From: Cytophagales bacterium
GTDB taxonomy: Bacteria > Bacteroidota > Bacteroidia > Cytophagales > Spirosomataceae
NCBI GenBank assembly: GCA_004292855.1
Contig: RDXN01000074.1
Coordinates: 1 to 46,797, forward strand
Direction: 5' to 3'
Length of the DNA: 46,797 nucleotides
Shown here: piece after piece, positions 39,765 to 46,797 of the stretch
Layout of the letters: every line of letters starts with the position of its first letter
Numbering within the stretch: position 1 is the stretch's first letter
Translations under genes and position numbers: made by a program
The notes under the pieces: model-generated
Databases searched by the model: none
Told to the model about the DNA's origin: nothing
What the model saw: the letters and a program-made list of their open reading frames with translations, nothing else

Positions 39765-40919
39765 TTACGCATCCAGAATATTCCAGCCGCGCCGACTGGC
39801 GAGGGCTGCCGGGGCCTCCTCCCGCACCAGGATCGTGTCTTTGCGTTGCCCAATATATTCCAGTGTGCTCAGTTTGGCCCATAGGCGTGTGAACACATCC
39901 AAAAACCGCTCGATCAACTGCATCGACTGCCCAATTTGCTGGTGATTGTAGTCGTGTTCGAGCAGGTTGAGCAGGAGTTCCTCAAACTGACCGGGTGTTA
40001 TATCGACCCACTCATAAAAATAATGCAGCAGTTCTTCCTTCTGCCGATTGGGCAGCATGTTCAGGGCTGTGTAAAAGATACTGGTGAGGTCGGCAAAGTA
40101 ACGAACCAGCAAAACAGGTGGATGCTGATGGTCGAGGTTGCGGTACTGAAAAAATACCGTTCCGAGGTAATCGAGTAGCCGGTTGCAGAGTATCTGCGCG
40201 TTTCGGGCGAGTTCCGAGGGGTGGTTTTGGTCATGGATTTTGCGGAGAATTTTAAACGAACTGACCTGAATCTCGTTCAGCCCCCAGCCAAAATGCTTGT
40301 AGTAGCTAATCAGTTGGGGGTGGCTTGCCACCGACGCACAGGGGGGGATATACTGACTGTCAACCACATACCGCCCCTCCTGAAACACCACTTTGCCAAT
40401 AACCATGTGGTGTTGCCCCAGGTCGTTGGCGTTGATCTGATGCGAGGGCACCACCATCAACTGGTAGTAATAATCGGTGTGGGGGTGGCGCAGGGGCGAC
40501 TCTTCTGGGTCGGGGTCGCCCACGGGCACGCGCTGGAATGGGTTCACCAGCAAGACTACGTCGTACATGGGTCGTTGCTCGTCGTCCAGCGTCGGGTCTA
40601 CCTCAAACGAAGCCGTCAGGACCGTAAACCGCAACACGTCGGGGTTGATGGCAATGCGGCACCCGCCCTGCGTGATGGCGTTGCACCGCGACAGCCGGAC
40701 CTCCACGTAGTTACCCATTTTCTCGAGCAGGTCGAAGTCGTGCGACAGTGTTGAGCCTTTCACGGGCGGCAACAGCCCGAAATTATAGTTAGTCAGTTGG
40801 AGCGAAACGGCATCGCGCACCAAATCCTGAATGTGGTGGTCGGTCTGGACAAAATGCTGCCCCGACAGCTTCATGCCATCGACCCAGTTGACGGGTAAAA
40901 AACTCTTGGAATACAGCAT
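39765..40919 (-). CDS. tssK: T6SS baseplate-membrane connector TssK
   Basis: 384 residues. The N-terminus has the TssK hallmark (LPVNWVDGMKLSGQHFVQTDHHIQDLV, compare VxWxEGMxLxPQHFQ). The middle contains beta-strand repeats with RCNAITQGGCRIAINPDVLRF; the C-terminal half is helical (LLNLLEHDYNHQQIGQSMQLIERFLDVFTRLW). TssK is a trimer linking the baseplate to the membrane complex. It is the last gene of the PAAR-tssN-tssK run; a 163-base element lies between tssN and tssK. Its stop precedes the strong bidirectional terminator. Confidence 0.85.
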   Translation of the reverse strand: MLYSKSFLPVNWVDGMKLSGQHFVQTDHHIQDLVRDAVSLQLTNYNFGLLPPVKGSTLSHDFDLLEKMGNYVEVRLSRCNAITQGGCRIAINPDVLRFTVLTASFEVDPTLDDEQRPMYDVVLLVNPFQRVPVGDPDPEESPLRHPHTDYYYQLMVVPSHQINANDLGQHHMVIGKVVFQEGRYVVDSQYIPPCASVASHPQLISYYKHFGWGLNEIQVSSFKILRKIHDQNHPSELARNAQILCNRLLDYLGTVFFQYRNLDHQHPPVLLVRYFADLTSIFYTALNMLPNRQKEELLHYFYEWVDITPGQFEELLLNLLEHDYNHQQIGQSMQLIERFLDVFTRLWAKLSTLEYIGQRKDTILVREEAPAALASRRGWNILDA

Positions 40920-40924
40920 GGCTA

Positions 40925-41087
40925 AGAAGCTGTTTTAGTTAGCGTTTTGAGGCTGTAAGGAGTAGATTTTGGTTGTTAGCAAGAAACTTTTTGCGGGTCG
41001 TAGCCATAGCTACGGCCAAAAAAAGTGACGTAGCTAACAGCCAAAAGATGCCCTTGCAGACCAAAATGATTATCTAAAACAGCTTCT
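40925..41087. mobile_element. MITE-like element with 14-bp terminal inverted repeats
   Basis: Perfect terminal repeats AGAAGCTGTTTTAG (40925-40938) and CTAAAACAGCTTCT (41074-41087). The interior folds back too (GTAGCCATAGCTAC, and GGTTGTTAGC opposite GCTAACAGCC), so the entire 163 bases form a long imperfect hairpin. No gene inside. It fills the space between tssN and tssK, provides the last base pairs of the tssN TAG stop (41086-41088), and ends 5 bases from the tssK start. No target-site duplication is evident. Confidence 0.6.
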
Positions 41088-41949
41088 AATGGATTTCCTG
41101 AACGCGCTTGGCCACAATGAGGTAGTCTTCGCGCAGTTTATTCTGGGCAATTGTCTGGTCAAAATCAATGTATTGCCGAAGCCGGAACGGCGAGGGGCGC
41201 AGGCTGTAAAATAACCAGCCGTACTCTTTGCTGTCGGCGTCGAGGGTTTCGATGGGAGCGTTGGGGAACTTGTAGTTATAGTCGTCTACGAACTTCTGAA
41301 ACCACACCCCAAAGGGCATCTCGCCGGTGGTGCGGGCTTTTACTTTTATGGGCGTTCCGGTTGCTTTAGGGTGTTTCCGCACCTGCACTTCCAGAATCAT
41401 AAGCCGGTAATAGTCAACGCCTTCCAACACAATCTCTTCGGCTTGCCGGGGATAATACCACAGTTTGTAAATCTCGTTCGGAACCGACACCAGCGCAATG
41501 AAGGCATAGGCAAAGAGCAATGGAGCCAGAAACGGCAACAGGCACGTAGCGGCCCAGTAGCCATAGGCAAGGGTGCTAAAATAATTGAACGCGAAGGCGT
41601 ACAGATACACCCCCAACGCCAGGATTACCACGGCCAAAAGGATCGTAAAGCGCGGGCGTTGTTCAAAAGCCGGGCCGAGGTCGTGGAGCATATAGCGTAG
41701 AAAAACCACCCCCCAGATTAGGTTCAGCAGCGCATTGGCGAGGTAGTACGTCGGCATAAACCACAGGTCGATCAGGCCCAGAAACCCCGGTAAACCCAGA
41801 ATCAGCCCGCCCACCAGCACCGTCACCACGAGCCGCACGTTGCCCATGATCTGCGACTTGCGGCTCATCAGGGTCAACGGCACGGCCATGAGCGATGCCA
41901 GCAGCGGCAAGAGCAGATAGCTGGTAAAAAAAGGAAGAATATACTCCAT
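41086..41949 (-). CDS. tssN: T6SS subtype iii inner-membrane protein TssN
   Basis: 287 residues. About five N-terminal hydrophobic spans (within 5-160: PFFTSYLLLPLLASLMAVPL, VRLVVTVLVGGLILGLPGFLGL, YLANALLNLIWGVVF, FTILLAVVILALGVYLYAFAF, and one near AYGYWAATCLLPFLAPLLFAYAF), followed by a cytoplasmic domain of about 125 residues (VLEGVDYYRLMILEVQVRKHPKATGTPIKVKART, FQKFVDDYNYKFPN). This matches TssN, the polytopic component specific to Bacteroidota T6SSs, which replaces TssL/M. It lies between the PAAR gene and tssK. Confidence 0.8.
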   Translation of the reverse strand: MEYILPFFTSYLLLPLLASLMAVPLTLMSRKSQIMGNVRLVVTVLVGGLILGLPGFLGLIDLWFMPTYYLANALLNLIWGVVFLRYMLHDLGPAFEQRPRFTILLAVVILALGVYLYAFAFNYFSTLAYGYWAATCLLPFLAPLLFAYAFIALVSVPNEIYKLWYYPRQAEEIVLEGVDYYRLMILEVQVRKHPKATGTPIKVKARTTGEMPFGVWFQKFVDDYNYKFPNAPIETLDADSKEYGWLFYSLRPSPFRLRQYIDFDQTIAQNKLREDYLIVAKRVQEIH

Positions 41950-41957
41950 AATTTGGC

Positions 41958-42248
41958 TTAGTTGCCTCCCAGTAAAACCGTGGGACTGCCCATGATCACC
42001 TTCCCCTCGTTATGCAGCGTTTTGGATTCCAGAAACGCAGCCGGTCGCCCGCCAATGAGGGTAGTGAATTTACCTTCTATCGACACGTCGAACATAATCG
42101 GCGGAGGGAAACAAAAGATCAGGTCGCCCACGCGGGCAGCGGGCCGTTTCTCGATCAGCACGGTGGGGCAGCAGGGCGGAATGAACGGCCCCGGAATAGG
42201 ATGTATTTTGCAAATGTGCCAATCGAGCATCCGGGAAGCAGGTCTCAT
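41958..42248 (-). CDS. T6SS PAAR spike-tip protein
   Basis: 96 residues, all PAAR domain: KRPAARVGD near the middle, cysteine/histidine residues for zinc (HICKIHPIPG, CCPT), and paired beta segments (GGRPAAFLESKTLHNEGKVIMGSPTVLLGG). It caps the VgrG spike and sharpens it for membrane penetration. No C-terminal toxin extension is present. It starts the run PAAR, tssN (8 bases on), tssK on the minus strand, divergent from the OLD-type ATPase. Confidence 0.88.
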   Translation of the reverse strand: MRPASRMLDWHICKIHPIPGPFIPPCCPTVLIEKRPAARVGDLIFCFPPPIMFDVSIEGKFTTLIGGRPAAFLESKTLHNEGKVIMGSPTVLLGGN

Positions 42249-42442
42249 TGCGAAAATCGGGGCGCCGAAGCGGGTTTAGTTTTAGGAAGCAATGTAAACA
42301 CAGGTGTGTTAGTGTATTTGTGAATTCAGAAATACGGTAGGAATAAATTTTGTGTGGCTATTCGGGCTTCCTACACTAAAACCGTTTGGTGTTTTTTTTC
42401 GTACTTTGACGGCTTAGAAGTCCTCATTTCCACCAAACAGGC

Positions 42443-44617
42443 ATGAATACCAAACTTTTACAGTTTCAGGTAACCAACTTTCGCTCCATTCTGGATTCCG
42501 GTATCATTACCGTGAAGGACTCCAGTTGTTTGGTGGGCACCAACGAATCGGGTAAGACAAATTTGCTGGCCGCGCTCTGGAAACTCAATCCGGCCAACGG
42601 CGAAGCCATTGCCCCCCTCGAAGACTACCCACGCAAGCAGTTTTTTAATTACGACCAAACCAACGGCACCGAGAGCTTTGTTCGAGCCACGTTTGCCCTG
42701 CAACCCGCCGTGGCTCAACAATTGGCCGCCGACTTGCGCTGCGATGCCGATCTGTTGCTGACGGTAAGCGTGGCCCGGCAGTATAACGGCGTGTATCAGA
42801 TCAGTTTTCCTGATGCCAGCCGCCCCACCTACATCCGCAGCCGCCTGATTGCCTGGCTTCGCCAAACAACCCAAACGCTGCTCCAAAGCGATGTGTTCGG
42901 CAAAGAGCGAGACGATAGCCGGGCCGAATGGGCCGCTTTCCTGCAAGCACTGCCCGATCAGGTACCACCCCACGACGAACTGACCCTGACCGACTGCCTG
43001 CTGTTTTCTCAGGCGATAGACGAGCAGCTAATCAGCCGGGGCATCCGCAAACAAACCCTCAAAACCGCCCTCGACGATTATCTGCGCCAACCCATTGAGC
43101 AAATTTGCCAGTTACTCAGAGCTGGGGGCGTTGTCTTATCCGACGAACAGAAAGCCCTCATTCTGAACGAGATACCCCGGTTTATTTATTACTCCGACTA
43201 TGGAAACTTAGACTCCGAGATTTACCTGCCCTACATTATCCACAACTTCGACCGGAACGACCTCGGCGAGAAAGAACGGGCCAAACTGCGGAGCCTGCGG
43301 GTGTTGTTTGATTTTGTGCGGATGAAACCCGAAGAAATTCTGGAACTCGGTCGCGAAACGGGCCTTACCAAACTCGTTGCCCGCGATGCTTTTGGGCAGA
43401 TCGAAAGCACGGGCTACGAAGAACCGGGCCACGAAGGCATCGAGCGCGAACGGGCGGCTAAAAAACGGCGCGAGGTGCTGTTGCAATCGGCTTCGTCGCG
43501 GCTCACCAACGATTTTCGGGGCTGGTGGAAACAGGGCGATTATCGGTTCCGGTTTCAGGCCGACGGCAACCACCTCCGCATCTGGATCAGCGACGACAAA
43601 CGTCCCGAAGAAATTGAACTTGAAGGGCGCAGCAAAGGGCTTCAGTGGTTTTTCAGTTTCTTTTTGGTGTTTATGGTCGAACGGCAGGCAGCCCACGCCA
43701 ACTGTGTGTTGTTGCTCGACGAGCCAGGTAGTTCGCTCCATCCGATTGCCCAGCGCGATCTGCTCCAGTTTTTTCACGCGCTTTCTACTGATAACCAGCT
43801 TATCTATACTACCCATTCGCCGTTTCTGGTCAGCACGGGCAACTTGGGCGGCATTCATATTCTGCACGTTGGCCCAGATGGAAGTTCAGTTATTTCGTCG
43901 GATTTCCGGGCGAGTGGGCGCGTGATTCAGGATTCGATTTATCCGGTGCAGGCAGCGTTGGGCCTGACCGTTGCCGAGGGGCTGCTGCGGGGTTGTCAGC
44001 CCGTGCTGGTTACGTCGGTGGCCGATCAGATTTATGCCCACCTGATGCAGCATTACCTCATTCGGACAGGCCAATTTCCGCTCATTACCCGCCTGGTGTT
44101 TGTGCCTATCGACAATGCCGAGGGGCTGCACCCTCTGCTGACTTTGTTGCCCCCTGGGGCGGGGAACTTGCCGCCTGTGTTGCTCCCCGGCGATAAACAA
44201 AGTGAGCATTGGGGCCAGAAACTAGCCGAGGGGCATTACCGGGAGGAGTCCAACCGATTGTGCTCGCTACGTACATTCTCGGCGGTTGACCAGCCTACGC
44301 TCGAAGACCTCTTGCCGGGACATTTACTGGCGGTTTTGTTCGCCAAACGCTACCGGGGTCATCACACCGACGACTTCGACGATCTGCTCAATCCCGATCT
44401 CCCCATTGTTCCGCAAATGGAAGCCTTCGCCCGTCAGAACCGCCACCCGCTCCCTGCCGACTGGCGTACCGAACTGGCGCAGGCGTTTGCGGCCAACCTC
44501 GAACGGCAACTGACCGGGCCGAATACTCCCGCTTTTCGGGAAGCCGGGCAATGGGCAGTGCTTTTCGAGCGATTTGCCCCACGCTCCAGCCATCAACCGC
44601 GTCTGTCGGCGCATTGA
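42443..44617 (+). CDS. OLD-family-like ATPase with degenerate TOPRIM region
   Basis: 724 residues. ABC/SMC-like ATPase: FQVTNFRSILDSG opening, Walker A GTNESGKT at 32-39, and, about 400 residues later, signature and Walker B in LLLDEPGSSLHP followed by LIYTTHSPFLV. In OLD nucleases the C-terminus is a TOPRIM with acidic metal ligands; here the matching strands read VLVTSVADQIYAHLM and VLLPGDKQSEHW, in which the expected Glu and first Asp are missing. So it may be an ATPase without nuclease activity. OLD-like genes take part in phage defence in several systems. It is not obviously part of the T6SS. Confidence 0.75.
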   Translation: MNTKLLQFQVTNFRSILDSGIITVKDSSCLVGTNESGKTNLLAALWKLNPANGEAIAPLEDYPRKQFFNYDQTNGTESFVRATFALQPAVAQQLAADLRCDADLLLTVSVARQYNGVYQISFPDASRPTYIRSRLIAWLRQTTQTLLQSDVFGKERDDSRAEWAAFLQALPDQVPPHDELTLTDCLLFSQAIDEQLISRGIRKQTLKTALDDYLRQPIEQICQLLRAGGVVLSDEQKALILNEIPRFIYYSDYGNLDSEIYLPYIIHNFDRNDLGEKERAKLRSLRVLFDFVRMKPEEILELGRETGLTKLVARDAFGQIESTGYEEPGHEGIERERAAKKRREVLLQSASSRLTNDFRGWWKQGDYRFRFQADGNHLRIWISDDKRPEEIELEGRSKGLQWFFSFFLVFMVERQAAHANCVLLLDEPGSSLHPIAQRDLLQFFHALSTDNQLIYTTHSPFLVSTGNLGGIHILHVGPDGSSVISSDFRASGRVIQDSIYPVQAALGLTVAEGLLRGCQPVLVTSVADQIYAHLMQHYLIRTGQFPLITRLVFVPIDNAEGLHPLLTLLPPGAGNLPPVLLPGDKQSEHWGQKLAEGHYREESNRLCSLRTFSAVDQPTLEDLLPGHLLAVLFAKRYRGHHTDDFDDLLNPDLPIVPQMEAFARQNRHPLPADWRTELAQAFAANLERQLTGPNTPAFREAGQWAVLFERFAPRSSHQPRLSAH

Positions 44618-44691
44618 ACCAATTCGGTTGGAAAGCGTTTTGGGTCAGGCCTACGGCCTACGTCTGTCCAACGAGTTGAGAAACTAGTTCC

Positions 44692-45972
44692 TTACTGGCT
44701 CGTTTTCGGATGAAAACTCTGCCACGAATGCCAGAACTCCTGGTACGCCTGCACGGGGACGAGTTGTTTTCCCATCAGCGGCCCGGCTGTTGCACGCCCC
44801 GCCCGGTTCCACACACTCCCGGTTTCTTTATCGATCAATTGCCCGTCCCCCGTAGGGGCAAACCCAAGTGTTTGCCCATTATTTGTCTGCCCTGTTTGCC
44901 CGTTCACCGTCCGGCTAAACACCCGAAAACTGCGCCCATCAGGGGCTAACGAGAGCACAACGGGCTGATTACCAACCGCGCTGTTGATTACCTTCTGTTT
45001 GGCCAACTCGTTCCAATCGAACGCCTTGGCCGTTCGTGACCCGGCTTTATCATCCACCACTACGCCCACTACCCACGATTTGGGCTTCCAGGAGGCTGAG
45101 TCGCGCCCGGTGAGTTTGCTCCGGCGGGTGCCGAGGTCGTAGCGGGCGAGGCTGTCGGTTTCGGCTTTGAAGGCCGGGTCGGGTTGCAGCACGAGGGTGT
45201 TGGGGTGTTCGACGGCCCACTCGGCGAGGGTGAGTTGCTGGGTCGGGAGTTCGCGTAACACTTCGCCACGCCGTTCGCCCAGAATGGCCTCGCCCGTAGC
45301 CTGCCGCCACCAACTGCCCGTTTTTTCATCCTCAAACATGGCGTTGAAATGGTCCATACCCACAAGCCGGAAGGTCTCAATTTGCCTATCGCGGCCCGGC
45401 CTATCGTGGCCCGGCCTATCGTGGCCCGGCTCATTCACGACCGGATCGAACACGCGCCCGGTCCGGCAAACGGTGCAGTAGGTGACCATTACGGGCTTGC
45501 CGCCCACGGAGTCGCGTACCTGATGATGATAGCCAATGAGTTGGATAGGGTAGGCGCGTGCTTCGCCGTTTTGAACCACGCCCAGCACCAGCTTCTCAGT
45601 CGGGATTTTGTTCTGGCTCATGGGCACCATCCGCTTGGTTGTGGGTTGCAAAAACATCCGGTCGGCCATCATTTCCAGGTTAACCATGTACAGCACGGTC
45701 CCATAGGCTACTAACATCCCGCCCACGACCCACCGGTGCCAAGCCTGAGTGGGGTTTTTAAGCACCTGGAACACCGGCACGGCTAGCAACAGTAACCCTA
45801 TAGCTCGCATCCAGAGAGCATTTTCGTGCAGCCAATACGCCACTGCTACCCTGTTCAAATTAGCGGCATCATCGAGCTGACTGCCCGGAAATGGCATGAT
45901 GAAATAGACCCGGGCGGCTTCGAGCAGAATTAGGAGTAAAAGGCCAAGTAAAGGCCAACGGAGTGTTTTCAT
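44692..45972 (-). CDS. DUF3179 membrane protein
   Basis: 426 residues. Four N-terminal hydrophobic spans (about 5-26, 42-70, 82-104 partly amphipathic) precede a periplasmic or extracellular DUF3179 domain starting near 115 (MSQNKIPTEKLVLGVVQNGEARAYP), with the conserved VMVTYCTVCRTGRVFDP (C166, C169). A tandem PGHDR peptide, three units at about 182-196, comes from a 15-base DNA repeat. Function of DUF3179 is unknown; redox or metal roles have been guessed from the cysteines. It is convergent with the OLD-like gene. Confidence 0.85.
   Translation of the reverse strand: MKTLRWPLLGLLLLILLEAARVYFIMPFPGSQLDDAANLNRVAVAYWLHENALWMRAIGLLLLAVPVFQVLKNPTQAWHRWVVGGMLVAYGTVLYMVNLEMMADRMFLQPTTKRMVPMSQNKIPTEKLVLGVVQNGEARAYPIQLIGYHHQVRDSVGGKPVMVTYCTVCRTGRVFDPVVNEPGHDRPGHDRPGRDRQIETFRLVGMDHFNAMFEDEKTGSWWRQATGEAILGERRGEVLRELPTQQLTLAEWAVEHPNTLVLQPDPAFKAETDSLARYDLGTRRSKLTGRDSASWKPKSWVVGVVVDDKAGSRTAKAFDWNELAKQKVINSAVGNQPVVLSLAPDGRSFRVFSRTVNGQTGQTNNGQTLGFAPTGDGQLIDKETGSVWNRAGRATAGPLMGKQLVPVQAYQEFWHSWQSFHPKTSQ
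45384..45428. repeat. Three tandem 15-base units in the DUF3179 gene
   Basis: GCCTATCGYGGCCCG repeated three times (45384-45398, 45399-45413, 45414-45428); the first unit differs by one base. In frame, so copy number changes would add or remove five residues each. Confidence 0.8.
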
Positions 45973-46045
45973 GCGAACTGGACTGAGTGTAGCAGATTGA
46001 ATTTGACCATGTAATGCCCATTTGTTAGATTTGAGATCGAAATGT

Positions 46046-46070
46046 CCCCGCCAGAAAGTTTCTGACGGGG
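46046..46070 (-). terminator. Hairpin downstream of the CMD-like gene
   Basis: CCCCG and CAGAAA pair with TTTCTG and CGGGG, with single mismatched bases in between, 20 bases past the stop at 46091. No U-run, so a weak terminator or RNA stabiliser. Confidence 0.4.
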
Positions 46071-46090
46071 AACATGCATTTCCAACCTAA

Positions 46091-46687
46091 TTATAATGAG
46101 GAAGAGGGGCCATCCGAGAGGGTGGCCTCTGCTTTTGTCGGGACTACGTAACCGAGCGTTCCCATGCGTTCGCCCATCGCTTCGTACAGGGCCGGGTCGG
46201 TGGGGGTGAGGGTGAGGGTAGCCAGCCCATCCACGTAGCGGTTGAACATACAGAACGAGGCCGCAATGAGTACCGTATCGTGAATGTCGCCATCGGTGGC
46301 CCCGTGGGCGCGGGCGGCTGCCACAACGGTGTCGTCGACCGTGCGGGCATCCTGCGCGGTGCGTTGGGCAATAACCAGCAACGCCCGCAGCCGGGCCGAA
46401 ACGGGAGCCGTGTCGGGGTCGTTCAGTACTTGATCGACCACTGGTGCCTGATTGCCAAACAGATAGCGCGAAGCAGCCGCGTGACTCATCCTGCAAAAAT
46501 CCGTGCAGTTTTGGCTCGATACATAAGCCGCGATCAGTTCGCGCTCGGCATCGGTCAGGGTGCTGTCGGGCGAACCAGCCCGCAGCACAGTCTGGGCCAG
46601 TTCGTATAGAGGTTGGCCCGTGTCGGGGCGGTACAGGACAAGGCTCCGAATGCCGGGCACGTTGTCGGGAAGGGTGATGTGAGGCAT
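46091..46687 (-). CDS. Carboxymuconolactone-decarboxylase/AhpD-like protein
   Basis: 198 residues, all helical. The CMD/AhpD helix is at about 44-75 (LTDAERELIAAYVSSQN, then CTDFCRMSH): C61 and C65 are three residues apart and H69 follows, whereas most AhpD-type enzymes have CxxCxxxH. The second half carries a family-like segment (VVAAARAHGATDGDIHDTVLIAASFCMFNRYVDG). Such enzymes reduce peroxides or act on lactones. Substrate unknown. Likely a separate gene from DUF3179, with a hairpin in between. Confidence 0.75.
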   Translation of the reverse strand: MPHITLPDNVPGIRSLVLYRPDTGQPLYELAQTVLRAGSPDSTLTDAERELIAAYVSSQNCTDFCRMSHAAASRYLFGNQAPVVDQVLNDPDTAPVSARLRALLVIAQRTAQDARTVDDTVVAAARAHGATDGDIHDTVLIAASFCMFNRYVDGLATLTLTPTDPALYEAMGERMGTLGYVVPTKAEATLSDGPSSSL

Positions 46688-46797
46688 ATATTACTTACTA
46701 CTCGACATGATGAAACTTGAAACCAATTTGTTAACCAATTTTTAAGGAGGGGTCTTTACTCAACCAACTCAAATAATGAGCAAACAGCAACCCTCTG

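Noticed and set aside
46026-46033. Exact TAnnTTTG match on the plus strand
   Set aside because: No plus-strand gene follows; chance match.

Overview
The window reads as a chromosomal segment of a GC-rich member of the Bacteroidota, most like Spirosoma, Fibrella or Larkinella in the Cytophagales. The grounds are a TonB-dependent receptor paired with a DUF4249 lipoprotein, Bacteroidota-type promoters (TTG or TTTG, a 17-21 base spacer, then TAnnTTTG), scarce Shine-Dalgarno sequences, and a type VI secretion system (T6SS) of subtype iii, which is confined to this phylum. No rRNA, tRNA or CRISPR array was seen.

Layout. 1-8516: ordinary accessory and housekeeping genes on the plus strand (a small hypothetical gene, a TonB receptor with DUF4249 partner, an alpha/alpha-toroid-like protein, a membrane AraC regulator, a class C beta-lactamase-like hydrolase, a DoxX-like protein). 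8530-21265: one long run of minus-strand genes. Read in the direction of transcription it begins with the sheath genes tssB and tssC and two Hcp (tssD) genes. It continues with a double OmpA-domain protein, a helix-hairpin-helix membrane protein and a 55-residue membrane protein, then three AT-rich unknown genes that look like effectors. It ends with a DnaJ-like protein, a von Willebrand A protein, a PP2C phosphatase and a protein kinase carrying WG repeats. 21515-23647: a plus-strand insert with its own promoters, made of an AAA ATPase and a toxin-antitoxin pair whose toxin is frameshifted.

23674-30778: minus-strand clpV (tssH), tssR, a PKD-domain membrane protein, a second membrane/coiled-coil protein and tssO. 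tssG lies head to head with tssO. 31736-35681: tssE, tssF and an outer-membrane barrel protein. 35810-38965: vgrG (tssI) and a TPR protein. 39295-39681: a stand-alone LytTR regulator. 39765-42248: PAAR spike tip, tssN and tssK. Beyond that lie an OLD-type ATPase, a DUF3179 membrane protein and a carboxymuconolactone-decarboxylase-like protein.

How the genes work together. The window holds sheath (B, C), tube (D, twice), baseplate (E, F, G, K), spike (I, PAAR), recycling ATPase (H) and the Bacteroidota membrane complex (N, O, R and likely P/Q counterparts). No TssJ, TssL or TssM was seen. Two parts go beyond the known subtype iii core. One is a kinase/phosphatase/vWA/DnaJ module resembling TerY-P triads, which could be a phospho-switch for the injector. 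The other is an AT-rich cassette of three putative effectors, one with a kinase-like catalytic loop. Short palindromic REP- or MITE-like elements sit at the 3' ends of many of these genes and in three cases supply the stop codon. Tandem 20-21 base-period repeats upstream of tssB and of the LytTR gene suggest a local regulatory circuit.
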